This document shows positions 55,335 to 64,000 of a DNA stretch of 64,000 nt, piece by piece; the stretch's first letter is position 1, and each line of letters opens with the position of its first letter. The stretch lies in assembly GCA_951640165.1 (NCBI GenBank), contig OX621241.1:8369001-8433000 (forward strand), in the 5' to 3' direction. The notes under the pieces were generated by a model, which saw nothing but the letters and a program-made list of their open reading frames with translations, was not told where the DNA came from and searched no databases. This stretch comes from Pseudoips prasinana. Taxonomy: Eukaryota; Arthropoda; Insecta; Lepidoptera; Nolidae. A program made the translations under genes and the position numbers.

Positions 55335-55440
55335 AATTCAAGATAACCTGGTATTGCTGTTGGAGAACTTGTGTTGATATTGATCACCTGGCATTGACGT
55401 TGGAATCCTGGTATCGCTGCAGAAAACATGGTTATTGGTT
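55335..55440. repeat. Three imperfect tandem units of about 25-45 bp
   Basis: CCTGGTATTGCTGTTGGAGA, CCTGGCATTGACGTTGGAAT and CCTGGTATCGCTGCAGAAAA occur in succession at about 55,349, 55,387 and 55,408. The spacing is uneven. It looks like a decayed tandem array. Confidence 0.6.
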
Positions 55441-56084
55441 AAGATTGTTCATTACTGTCCCTTTGCACATTTTGTCTCGGTTTATTTCTCAATTCGTAAG
55501 CTCAAACTTATGACTTTAATATTCTGGAAGCTTCTGAAGGGTGTAACGCAGTATCTCAAACCCTGGGTGCGGGTGAGACAATATTTAAGTCACCCTCTGC
55601 GTACTCGTATAGCCATATTTAACTAGCTACAAGGAGGGTAATTTCTAACCCCGTAAATGAAACGAAGGTTAATGAATGAGGGTTTAATTGTACGTATTAT
55701 AGTAGAAACTCCAAGATACGGAATACTAAAGGTTAATGAAACTATTCAACCTTTAAAGTGGAACAGTTACGCAAATCACAATATGTATAGGTACATAATT
55801 ATATATTCCGTGTGAATTACCTTTCTTGGTTTATATCATACTGAACATATGATTAGCGTTTTCAATTAATTAGTGTTAGGGTCACTAAATAAGTTGTTAA
55901 CGATTATATTAGATCCCGTTTAAACATAAAACCTTAATAAACAAATAGACACATACGTTTTATCGCAATATCGTCGATCCTACTTCCAACTTTGTAAACG
56001 TGAACAAAAATGGACGTTTCAAAAAGTAATTATCATTGGGATATTTGCCATGGTAAATTTCCCCATTATAATATTTTTAGACAC
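55441..56084. other. Unassigned AT-rich DNA
   Basis: No gene. The 63-residue plus frame (55,435-55,626) has no motif. Confidence 0.3.
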
Positions 56085-56345
56085 AACGCACTAGGGAAAT
56101 ATTCCGTGTCGCGGGATACTTTACAAACATACAATTGACGGACACAAAGTACATCCATAAAAAAAGGTTTGCAAAGATCGTGGCAAATGGGAATCCGTTG
56201 TCTCAGCATAACCCTCTGGGAAACAGGCGAGTATACAAAGTAGTTCCAGACTCAGAACAACTATTTATGGGTCACACAAATAGTAGTCCTGCGCGGGAAT
56301 CGAACTCGGGATACGAAGTGGCAAGGAACTATGCAAATGATAATG
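56085..56345 (-). mobile_element. SINE family C, long copy
   Basis: CACTAGGGAAATATTCCGTG, TCGCGGGATACTTTACAAAC, AATTGACGGACACAAAGTAC, a middle with GGTTTGCAAAGATCGTGGCA and GGGAAACAGGCG, CCAGACTCAGAACAACTATT, TATGGGTCACACAAATAGTA and CCTGCGCGGGAATCGAACTC. The middle matches, in reverse order, the middle of the copy at 48.9 kb (CTGTTTCCC, CCATTTCTCACGATCTTTGC), so an inverted segment is shared between the two copies. The tRNA head is partly lost. Confidence 0.7.
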
Positions 56346-56934
56346 GTTAGCTATTTCGGAGATTTGGTAATTGTAGTTGTTAATATGAGCGCTTCATGTC
56401 TGTTATAATACTCATAGTAATATATCTATTTTGCGATGTCAATAGAACAATTATTGTCGAGAGTGGATATATTACTTAAAACATGTGTATTTCTGCGATG
56501 ACTAATTATGTATAAAACAGGCACAAGTCCAATTTCTTGACATATCCGTATCGGCCTTGAATGGAAACTATGAGACGATAACAAAAGAAAGATATAAATT
56601 ACATCTACTCAGTCGGTATTATTATTAGGAGCAAACACTGTGCGCTATAGCTATAGGTATTCTTAAACCAATTTATATTATAAGAAATGTAATGAACGGA
56701 TTCAGATGTCGCTTAAATAATTATTGAAACATAATTGTACAGAGTAAATAATTAATTAAATTAGGCAATAGATTGAAGTAGATACACTCTTCGAAAACAT
56801 ATGATTTGTAAGGCCTATTGAGATTAATATTCCAAAATAAGGTTCCATTTTTATATGACTTGTAATGAGCACAAAAAGTAGGTACAGTTTTACCTAATGA
56901 TTTTGGTCTGTATTAAGTAGGTTTAAGATTTTTT
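56346..56934. other. Unassigned AT-rich DNA
   Basis: No gene or recognised repeat. Confidence 0.3.
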
Positions 56935-57130
56935 GCCTTAAAAATATCTTGGATCCACTCACACACTCCCAACCAGACAACTGATACATATAGAGGTATT
57001 TGTCTAAATACATACATATTATAGATAAATAACACGCAGACATAGAACAAATAATAGTTCTCATTACTCAAAGATTACGGATAGAACCCACGACCTCTGG
57101 CTAAGCAGTCAGGGTCACTAACAACTAGAA
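56935..57130 (-). mobile_element. SINE family B-like variant
   Basis: CCCAACCAGACAACTGATAC, AAATACATACATATTATAGA, CGGATAGAACCCACGACCTC, TGGCTAAGCAGTCAGGGTCA and CTAACAACTAGAACAGTAGG. This is the reverse-complement arrangement of the copies at 21.3 and 38.9 kb. Confidence 0.7.
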
Positions 57131-57154
57131 CAGTAGGCGAGTCGAAGCACATTT

Positions 57155-57757
57155 TTAGGGTTCCGTAGCCAAATGGCAAAAAACGGAATCCTTATAGATT
57201 CGTCATGTCTGTCGTCTGTCTGTCTGTCCGTCCGTATGTCACAGCCACTTTTTTCCTACTGTACTGTAGTAGCTGTACTACTAAAACTTGGTAAGTAGAT
57301 GTATTCTGTGAACCGCATTAAGATTTTAACACTAAAATAGAAAAAGAACAATTATTTTGGGGGGTCGCCATATAGAACAGAAACTCAAATTTTTTTTTTT
57401 CATCGTACCCATACATGTATCCTTGGATAGGTCTTCAAAAATGATATTGAGGTTCCTAATGTCATTTTTTTCTAAACTGAATAGTTTGAGCGAGAGACAC
57501 TTCCAAAGTGGTAAAATGGGTGCCCCCCCCCCCCCCCCCCCCCTCTAACTTCTACAATAAGAGAATGATAAAACTAAAAAAAATATATGATACATTACTA
57601 CGTAAACTAACAACGAAAATTGGTTTGAACGAGATCTAGCAAGTAGTTTTTTTTAATACGTCATAAACCGTAATTTGCATTCATTTAATCAACTAAAATA
57701 CTTGCTGTTATGGAACCCTTCATGTGCGAGTCCGACTCGCACTTGGCCGGTTTTTTA
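57155..57757 (+). mobile_element. Lepidopteran family H repeat, apparently full length, with a 21-C run
   Basis: It begins TTAGGGTTCCGTAGCCAAAT, GGCAAAAAACGGAATCC (the GGTTCCGT and ACGGAATCC parts can pair) and runs through TGTCTGTCTGTCCGTCCGTA, AACTTGGTAAGTAGATGTAT, GATAGGTCTTCAAAAATGAT, GAGACACTTCCAAAGTGG and a 21-C run (57523-57543). It ends GGAACCCTTCATGTGCGAGT, CCGACTCGCACTTGGCCGG and a T run. A perfect hairpin GTGCGAGT/ACTCGCAC (57724-57742) lies 9 nt before the end. A minus-oriented partial copy lies at 35.9-36.2 kb. No coding frame is credible. I recognise the family as widespread in Lepidoptera; its class is not settled by what I see. Confidence 0.7.
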
Positions 57758-57884
57758 GTAAATGCATACAATAATTTCATAGCCTTTAAAATGTTTAAAT
57801 GCGAGATCAAGATAGCTGCGCGCCGAATTCTGGGTTTATAGTGTACCCATATTTTATTTTTAGCATGACTAACTAACTGTAAAG
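57758..57884. other. Unassigned DNA
   Basis: No feature. Confidence 0.3.
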
Positions 57885-57920
57885 TCTAGGAGGCTTTCAC
57901 TGCTTCACCGGATTATAGTG
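57885..57920 (-). repeat. Short repeat shared with 25.3 kb
   Basis: CTAGGAGGCTTTCACTGCTT + CACCGGA is the reverse complement of the string at 25,258-25,285 with small changes. Confidence 0.55.
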
Positions 57921-59494
57921 TATTCATAGTCACTGCCACTTGTACATACATACACTGCCTTAGCGTAGATTTCTAGTTACTTTAGCGCACAATGAACTTC
58001 AGTGTGTATTTTTGTTTTATAATTGATTCAGGGCTGATAAAAATAAAAGTCTCGTCTCCCAAACATTGGGAATAAAATGAACGCATGCTATTTCGATCGT
58101 TGCAAACTTGCGTTCCGAATGTCAATGGCACGTAAGATACGTAAACGAAGTCACGTGCCGAATGTACCGAATCTGATAAACAAAACCGCGAGGTTGAGTG
58201 AACTCTGGCTAGCGCCAGTAGTCATGCAGGGGAAGCCGTGTCCAGGCAGCGCTTGCCAATTAATCCCGCAAGAGACTATCATTAGAAACCGTCCGATGCG
58301 TAGCTTCAATAATTTGATGTGAAGCCAAATCATACGCGTTGTATTCTTTTTTTTTCGTTCCAGGCTACTGGCACGGTCCAGCTTTGTGTCCTACATTAAA
58401 TGTATATTTACTTTTGATATTTCCGTTATAATATTAAATTGCGCCGCGGGATGTTGACCTTTGTGTCGTGAGATTGAAGGTGACGGACAAACAGCAGTGG
58501 ACAAAGAAGATTCCATAGCTGTTTAAATATCTCCAAAGAGCTGTATTTATCTTACTGAATCTAAAAATACATGTAATGGTTCAAACGATTGAAACTAACA
58601 GTAACAATACAGAACCAAATTACAACTATCAGCGTTTATTGTTTCCTTGTCACTTGTTTGAAGTTGTACAAAGACGTGTATACTACAGAATCAGCTCAAA
58701 CATTACAAGTATTTATTACCTAGTTATTTGTCTTTTTCTCCTTTTCAGAGTAAATTCAGCACTATTTTCTAGCTATTTGGTCATTCTGAGTTGTCTGTGA
58801 AGCTTTGAACACAATTGGTTTTTAAGTGGAAAGATTTAAGATATATTTTTAAATTATTGGTATTACAAATACTAAAGTAAATATCTTATTTATATAGTAT
58901 AAAACAAAGTAACTTTAGCGTCCGTGTGCTAATTCCTCCAAAACTAAGGAACAGGTTTTCACCATCGGTCATTTAATTTGTCGTGGATGATAAACCTAAT
59001 TATATTTATTTGATTAGAAGAAAAAAAACCGAAATTCAATAAAAAAAGCCCTTTTAAAGCAGCCAAAATGAATGTCTGGTAAACCCACCTGACTGAAACT
59101 GAATTTAAAACATTTTAAATTTTTTCTCACTTATGCGTAGAGAGCGAGATAGTCTTAGCAGTAACAATTCGTTTTCATTTACGTAAATATGGAGAATGCT
59201 TCTAAGTACGGCTTTCAGAACTTTTAGCGACATATAAATAATGGTTATGTTTTGTTGACATGCTAGTAACTACAACGCAATCTTTTCATCAGGCAACGAT
59301 AATTTTTTGCACTATCTTCGGTGGTTTCGTTTCCAGCTACTAAGTCCTCAGTTCATTACAAGGGGTTCTTGCTCTAGTTTTTAATATTCTACTTGAATCT
59401 ACTTCTGACTGTCATCAGGTAGCTGGCTCTTGTATCTTAATCTCCTTTAATACCGCGCAAATTTTATGAATCTTGATTTAGTCGAAACTTTTTG
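57921..59494. other. Unassigned DNA
   Basis: No supportable gene. The plus frame at 58,077-58,322 (81 residues) crosses a GC-richer patch and has no recognised domain. Confidence 0.3.
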
Positions 59495-59800
59495 GTGAAG
59501 ATGCCATTTACATGGACGATAATGCTCGCGCCCACTGTTCTGGCGAAGTAGATGCTTATAAAAAGTCGGTATTCGTCGTTTGAATTGCCCAGCCCTGACT
59601 TTAACCCCATTGACCACGTCTGGGACTTCCTAAAAAGGCGAGTACGATTTGTCCAACTACTTCCACACAACATCAGGGAAGCTCCCTGATGTTGTGTGGA
59701 AGTGTGAACATGTGATTTCGACTGAGTGGGAACACAACCCACAGGGCACCATCAAAATCCGAGACGACTATATGCCGTAATCGCTGTAAAGTCTTTTTTC
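59495..59800 (+). pseudogene. Tc1-like transposase, C-terminal catalytic remnant
   Basis: One frame reads DAIYMDDNARAHCSGEV (59500 onward), in which the second catalytic Asp region MDDNARAH is typical of Tc1 elements. After a stop and frameshift it reads LPSPDFNPIDHVWDFLKRRV at 59,585 onward, typical of the SPDLNPIEHxWD block that leads to the third catalytic residue (here Asp in IDHVWD, as in Tc1 variants). A tail near 59,710-59,790 reads TEWEHNPQGTIK and RRLYAVIA. Between the block and the tail lies a perfect 21-bp palindrome (59659-59703). No terminal inverted repeats are visible, so only a fragment remains. A minus-strand frame over it (59,464-59,742) is a by-product. Confidence 0.8.
59659..59703. 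repeat. Perfect 21-bp palindrome, 3-nt loop, inside the transposase remnant
   Basis: ACTTCCACACAACATCAGGG + A (59659-59679) pairs exactly with 59683-59703; the loop is AGC. The left arm still fits the transposase reading (LLPHNIREA), so the right arm is probably the added inverted copy. Confidence 0.95.
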
Positions 59801-60080
59801 GAATTAAAATATCATAAAAATACTCATAGTGCATTTCATTATAACCATAAAAAATTCCATTTTAACACGGCTCTCATCGATTTCAGGATTTAAGTGTTAA
59901 CATCTATATTCTCATTGATAATAAGAAATTTGTAGTCATTTATGCTAATGAAATAATAAAAATATCAATATTATCCATCGAATTGGCAATTAATCTTAGG
60001 CGCCCGGTATTTTTGCAATGTTGTGTGTGTGTTTTCTGATAGTTACCTAATGGTTTATGTGACAAAGTTATAGTTATATT
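59801..60080. other. Unassigned AT-rich DNA
   Basis: No gene; a TGTGTGTGTG run lies near 60,023. Confidence 0.3.
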
Positions 60081-60255
60081 AAATGTTTACTTAACCGTAC
60101 TACGTTATACAACTTCTGCTCTTACGATATTGACTGTAAACTTGTTTTCAAATAACTTAACGTTAACTTACCGGTAAACAAGACGTTAACTTATTAGTAA
60201 ACAAGTTTACAGTCAAAATTGTGAGCGTAGTAGTTATAAACCGTAGTAAATATTT
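60081..60255. mobile_element. Palindromic element (foldback MITE-like), 175 bp
   Basis: The ends AAATGTTTAC and GTAAATATTT and a perfect 17-bp core pair (TGACTGTAAACTTGTTT at 60131-60147 with 60199-60215) lie on one imperfect inverted repeat with arms of about 75 bp. Between the core arms are two short GTTAAC-containing repeats. Confidence 0.65.
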
Positions 60256-60525
60256 ACTACTCTAAATTTGTCAAATTTAAAGATTTGTTTCCCTCCGAAA
60301 CGAAATAATTTTATTTTTAAATTTGACGTCGATTTCAGTCTCTGTGTGTCTGTCTGTGGCATCGTAGTTCTGAAACGTATGAACCGATTTTGATTTTTTG
60401 TTTGAAAGGTGAATTAGTTGGGAGTGTTCTTAGCTATGTTTGATCAGAATCGGTCCAAGATATTTGTACACGCCTCCCTCAATATGGGTATCAAATAAAA
60501 GGGATTGACTAGTAGAATACTATAC
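60256..60525 (+). repeat. Dispersed lepidopteran repeat (family D)
   Basis: AATTTGACGTCGATTTCAGT, TGTCTGTCTGTGGCATCGTA, TTCTGAAACGTATGAACCGA, GAAAGGTGAATTAGTTGGGA and TGATCAGAATCGGTCCAAGA. It shares order and sequence with the copy at 44.7 kb. Near 60,548 the phrase CAATATGGCCGCCATCACAA is also typical of such repeats. Confidence 0.65.
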
Positions 60526-61118
60526 ACTATGATAAATTTCAAATCCAATATGGCCGCCATCACAAAATGGCCAATTACATATTTTTTCTTTCTCAATATG
60601 GATATAAAATTAGAGGGCTAGACTAGTAGATAAAAGTCGAGAGTTTCTTAAATTTCAATGCAAGTGTATCAAATGATCTTACACCAACTGTAGGTCTGTA
60701 CACGCATAGGGTACCTTTATTAAACGAAATACCGCAACATGTACGCGGTTTGTGCCGATAACTCGCAACTTGATTGATATGCAAATGTATACAGTGACGT
60801 CATCCTACTCGCCCTGGATTAGGGAAGCTGATAAGGAAAACAGGATAAATATCCTGTTTTCCAACATAGGCACAACATAGGTAAACTGTTTCTTTATATA
60901 TACAAAACCATAATTGCAAGATCTTTGTATGTTATTTGAACAATCACAATTATGTTGACGTGGCGTATGTTGTGGTGGAAAATGAAGACCTGGCGGAGAT
61001 CTAACTAGTGAAGAATCCCAAAAATAGACGGCATAAAAGTCAGCTTGATGGAATACTTTTCAGAGTCTATCAGTTAGTAGTAGTTACTTTCAGCGTCTGT
61101 CATACGTGGCGTTTATTG
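60526..61118. other. Mostly unassigned
   Basis: No gene. ACAGGATAAATATCCTGTTT near 60,840 is a short palindrome. The frame at 61,008-61,211 runs into the next repeat. Confidence 0.3.
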
Positions 61119-61205
61119 CACTGCTGGACAAGAGCTTCCCCAAGAATGGAGTTTTTGGACAAGCTCGTGTCCAGCAGTGGACGTCATTTGGCGGACATAA
61201 TTAAA
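61119..61205. repeat. RTE 3'-end-derived inverted pair
   Basis: CACTGCTGGACAAGAGCTT (61119-61137) and AAGCTCGTGTCCAGCAGTG (61161-61179) are reverse complements at 18 of 19 positions; GGACGTCATTTGGCGGACAT follows. Both arms are the VQQW-coding 3' end of RTE LINEs in opposite orientation. Confidence 0.6.
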
Positions 61206-61616
61206 ACATGAAAAATGGATATTTAACATAAAACTTAGTCAAATGTCTCAATACTACTTAAACTGTCTAAATGGCTGTCATTTGAATACCTGTCAACTAT
61301 GAAGTCTAGCGAAGAAAAGAATAAATCTGCTTATGTCAAAATATTTCCAATACATACTTCAAGCTAGCTGATTATAGTCTTTTCGTTGCCTGACAGTCCT
61401 TGTCTGACAATTGTAGTGACGTGACCTAACGAAATATAATCGATTTTTTTACAATATCGATTCAGTTGGCAAAGAAAATGGAATCGAATGAGTGTCAATC
61501 TATGAGTAGCCAATCTCTATTGGCCGACGTTCCGTTCAACGCATTAGAATTTTTTAAGATTTATACTTTTTTATTTTATTTACTTAATTTATTAACTGTT
61601 AATTATAACTACAATA
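61206..61616. other. Unassigned DNA before the truncated LINE
   Basis: No gene. The open frame starting at 61,466 reads into the LINE, but its first 50 residues are not RT sequence. Confidence 0.35.
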
Positions 61617-62838
61617 ATTTTAGTTCAATTCTCGGGCCTCTGTTATTCACCTTATTTGTCGCAGATATCAAACAATGTTTCCATCACTCGTACATCTTAC
61701 TTTATGCTGACGACATGAAGATTCACAAAGTCATACAAGACTTATCTGATACAAATAAATTACAAGATGACTTGTACAGGTTCGAGGCATACTGTATACG
61801 AAACAAGCTTCAACTTAATATTTCCAAATGCTTCCACGTAACATACACTCGTCGAACATCTACTATCACGACTAATTACACTCTAAATAATCAAATTATC
61901 AGTAGAGTAAACAGCATCAAAGATTTGGGAGTCATACAGGATAGTAAGCTATTATTTGATCAACATATAGATAGTATTGTCAAAAAAGCATCAAAAGCTC
62001 TGGGCTTCATAGTACGGAACACGTCCTGTTTCCGGTCTCTGAAACCAGTTAAGATACTGTACTGTTCATTCGTACGCAGCCACTTAGAATATGCGTCCCA
62101 AGTTTGGAACCCTCAATACGATATTTATAAGTAGCGTATTGTAGGTGTCCAAAAAAAATTTCTACGATACCTTGACTACAAGGCTCAGCAGCGTTCAATT
62201 GATTACGACCATAGATGCAAAAGGTTTCACTTCCTACCATTGGAATTTAGGCGACTTATTGGGGACATAAGTTTTTTGCAAAAAATTGCAAATGGGCATG
62301 TTAATTGTGCTGAACTTCTTGCAAATATCTCAATACGCACAAACCTGATAGGCTTTCGTCAACGGCCTATATTGGATGTTCCTTTCGCTTCAACAAACTA
62401 TAGAGGCAATGCCTTTTCCAGAAGAAGCGCAGTTAGTTTTAATGGGATTCCGCGAGACCTTAATATTGACTTGTTCTGCACCAGTGTAGCGACTATGAGA
62501 CGGTTATTAGCCAATTCTTACTTCAATGAATGCACCGATACCGAACTGGCACACAATTGACGACTCACATATTTTGTTTCGTTTTTATTCTTGGTGATTG
62601 TTTTTCCTTGTTTCTTTTTCTATTTTTACCGTTGTTCTCTTTTTTTTGTGTGAATTTTTTCATTTGTTCTTTTTTTTTTATGTTACCTACTGTATAAAAT
62701 TCTGCAATTCTTTTTTTTTTCAAACCTACATGTGTGGGCTTTTAATTGGCAAATTGTTCATATTATTTCTGTTATATTCATAGTTTCTTATTAGTCCGTA
62801 AGCCTTCTATAAAATGAATTAAATAAATAAATAATTTA
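61617..62838 (+). pseudogene. 5'-truncated LINE, RT motif B to 3' end, one in-frame stop
   Basis: The frame enters the reverse transcriptase inside motif B (SSILGPLLFTLFVADIKQCF) and shows motif C YADDMKIH, then NKLQLNISKCFHVTYTR and SRVNSIKDLGVIQDSKLLFD, SFVRSHLEYASQVWNPQYD. A single TAG at 62132-62134 interrupts it. The same frame then continues IVGVQKKFLRYLDYKAQQRS through LPLEFRRLIGDISFLQKIAN to DTELAHN at 62,560. A T-rich 3' UTR follows, ending with AATTAAATAAATAAATAATT near 62,815-62,836 as an (AAAT)n tail. This is the C-terminal half of a jockey-superfamily ORF2, truncated by incomplete reverse transcription. It has no frameshift in about 940 bp and so looks fairly young. The motif A region is missing, so it is not functional. 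Confidence 0.85.
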
Positions 62839-63467
62839 CTTAGTAATTTACGAACGGCAATTTTTTTTTTCATTTCTTTTGAATTTTTATGCCAGTTTAT
62901 TTTTATTCGTCTAAAGTAGTATGCGTGCCACGGAAAAAAATGAACTGTCAGGGAACTCATCTTATGGCGAAAAGACTATAGTGCGTGCAGGCATGTATTA
63001 ATCAGTCAATGTCCCTTATTAATTTAAAACTTCGTATGAATAAACGAAGTTCTAAATTAATTGCGCGGTTATGCGGACAAAATTTTCACAGATTCATGTA
63101 TATTTTCTAGACCTATCTTGAACTAGAAGGCCGAATGAACTTCTAGTTCTCTTATACTGTTCACTTAGTTTGACCATTACGTCATCTCTTATTTGCACTG
63201 TAAAAAAACTGTATCCAAAATAGTCTATTAAGTTTTGTAAAGACCGCAACGCTATGTTTTTAAAATAAATTTCGCTATTTCATTTCTGCCGGGCGTGCCC
63301 GTGACGCAACATACTTTTAATTTTATACATTAACCTTAATTATATAAATTAGGAAATATGTTATGGATAACATTTTTAGAAGCTTACAAAAATATATTAC
63401 AATAACTTTAACCTTGTTTCTATGAAAAACGTATGGCCCTTACACAGCGATACGATTCTCTTGCATA
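62839..63467. other. Unassigned AT-rich DNA
   Basis: No gene. The minus frame 62,778-62,960 is A/T-run driven. CTTCGT...ACGAAG near 63,033-63,050 is a short palindrome (AACTTCGTATGAATAAACGA). Confidence 0.3.
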
Positions 63468-63847
63468 AGCAATAATAATAATGCCCTCCTAGCCGAATTT
63501 CGGCCACGGCGCCCAGTCCCAACAGAGATTAGCCATCTGCGCGGGACATATTATAGTGCTCAAGTGTGTGCGCAAACACAGGAGCACTTTCTATTCCATC
63601 ACTCTCATGATCCGATGGGACGCCTAGGCGACACGACCGGAAAGAGGTCAGGTACAGGACCGACGGCTTTACGTGCTCTCCGAGGCACGGGGGTATAATA
63701 CCGCGAACTACCAGATTATGGGCTGATGCTGAGAAATATTTCTTTTTACAGATAAGTCCTAAAATCACTTTTTGGCCCGACCCGGGATTTGAACCCAGGA
63801 CCTCGTTCTTAGCGGGTGAACACGCTACCCCTTAGACCAACGAGGCA
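63468..63847 (-). mobile_element. SINE family A, near-complete copy
   Basis: From the left: (AAT)n tail, GCCCTCCTAGCCGAATTTCG, GCCACGGCGCCCAGTCCCAA, AGAGATTAGCCATCTGCGCG, GTGTGTGCGCAAACACAGGA, CCGATGGGACGCCTAGGCGA, CGACCGGAAAGAGGTCAGG, GGCTTTACGTGCTCTCCGAG and finally the tRNA-like head, CCCGGGATTTGAACCCAGGA to CTTAGACCAACGAGGCA. On the minus strand the head has TGGTCTAAGGGG as A box and GGTTCAAATCC as B box. It is related to the head at 0.3 kb and the 3' end at 20.6 kb. The minus frame over it (63,529-63,768) is a by-product. Confidence 0.85.
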
Positions 63848-64000
63848 GTAAATAACCTAGACACAGGTATTTTCCTATAGGCATTTAAAATCTCAAAGAA
63901 ACGCAATCGAAGTCATTGGGGCAGTTTTATCGTACGTATCTATTTTACTTATCAAGGTGATTAGCCTCCATGACCACGCCTATTTTATCCGCCTTAAAAT
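63848..64000. other. Unassigned DNA to window end
   Basis: No feature seen. Confidence 0.3.

Noticed and set aside
58077..58322. 81-residue plus-strand protein in a GC-richer patch
   Set aside because: It has no recognised domain, no splice context, and an overlapping open frame on the other strand.
1..64000. CRISPR array, operon or prokaryotic defence system
   Set aside because: No regularly spaced direct repeats, no dense coding strand and no bacterial signals; the window is eukaryotic.

Overview
This window looks like nuclear DNA from a moth or butterfly (Lepidoptera). It is AT-rich, has no operons and no confidently identifiable host gene, and is packed with transposable elements in different states of decay. 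The lepidopteran assignment is an inference. It rests on the combination of tRNA-headed SINEs, an RTE LINE ending in a TGATGATGATGA tail, CR1/L2-type LINEs with (ACTT)n tails, a Helitron ending in a hairpin plus CTAG, and several short repeats I recognise as typical of lepidopteran genomes.

Layout. 0-3 kb: two SINEs, then a broken DIRS-type retroelement (gag, RT with YLDD, RNase H and tyrosine-recombinase pieces in order). 3.1-3.5 kb: a repeat unit in +/-/+ orientation with a perfect 84-bp inverted repeat. 3.7-15 kb: scattered SINEs and short repeats in mostly unassigned DNA. 15.3-17 kb: a SINE carrying a palindromic insertion, then a decayed Helitron helicase with a clear 3' terminus. 17.9-32 kb: LINE 3' fragments (17.9, 22.5 and 31.6 kb), SINEs, RTE-linked repeats and unassigned DNA with a few GC-rich patches. 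31.9-34.8 kb: two inverted-repeat elements, a SINE nested in a SINE, an exon-like minus-strand ORF, and a long (TA)n tract. 41.2-43.8 kb: a non-autonomous hAT-like element (15-bp perfect terminal inverted repeats, 8-bp target duplication) interrupted by a dead RTE LINE. 44-49 kb: several palindromes. 49.8-54.5 kb: an apparently intact two-ORF LINE, with an L1-type ORF1 protein and an endonuclease plus reverse transcriptase ORF2 of 973 residues. 54.5-64 kb: more SINEs, a full-length 0.6-kb lepidopteran repeat with a 21-C run, a Tc1-like transposase remnant, a palindromic element, a 5'-truncated LINE with a single stop in its remaining frame, and a nearly complete SINE at the end.

The only apparently functional protein-coding unit is the LINE at 49.8-54.5 kb. 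Its ORF1 (RNA-binding chaperone) and ORF2 (nicking endonuclease and reverse transcriptase) would act together in target-primed reverse transcription. The SINEs depend on such LINEs for mobility, though no specific pairing can be shown here.

A recurring and less usual theme is near-perfect short-loop palindromes (10.6, 15.3, 27.9, 38.0, 44.1, 48.4, 48.5 and 59.7 kb). At least two sit inside recognisable transposon sequence, as if made by local template switching. I found no CRISPR array, no rRNA, no convincing functional tRNA and no clearly novel protein system.
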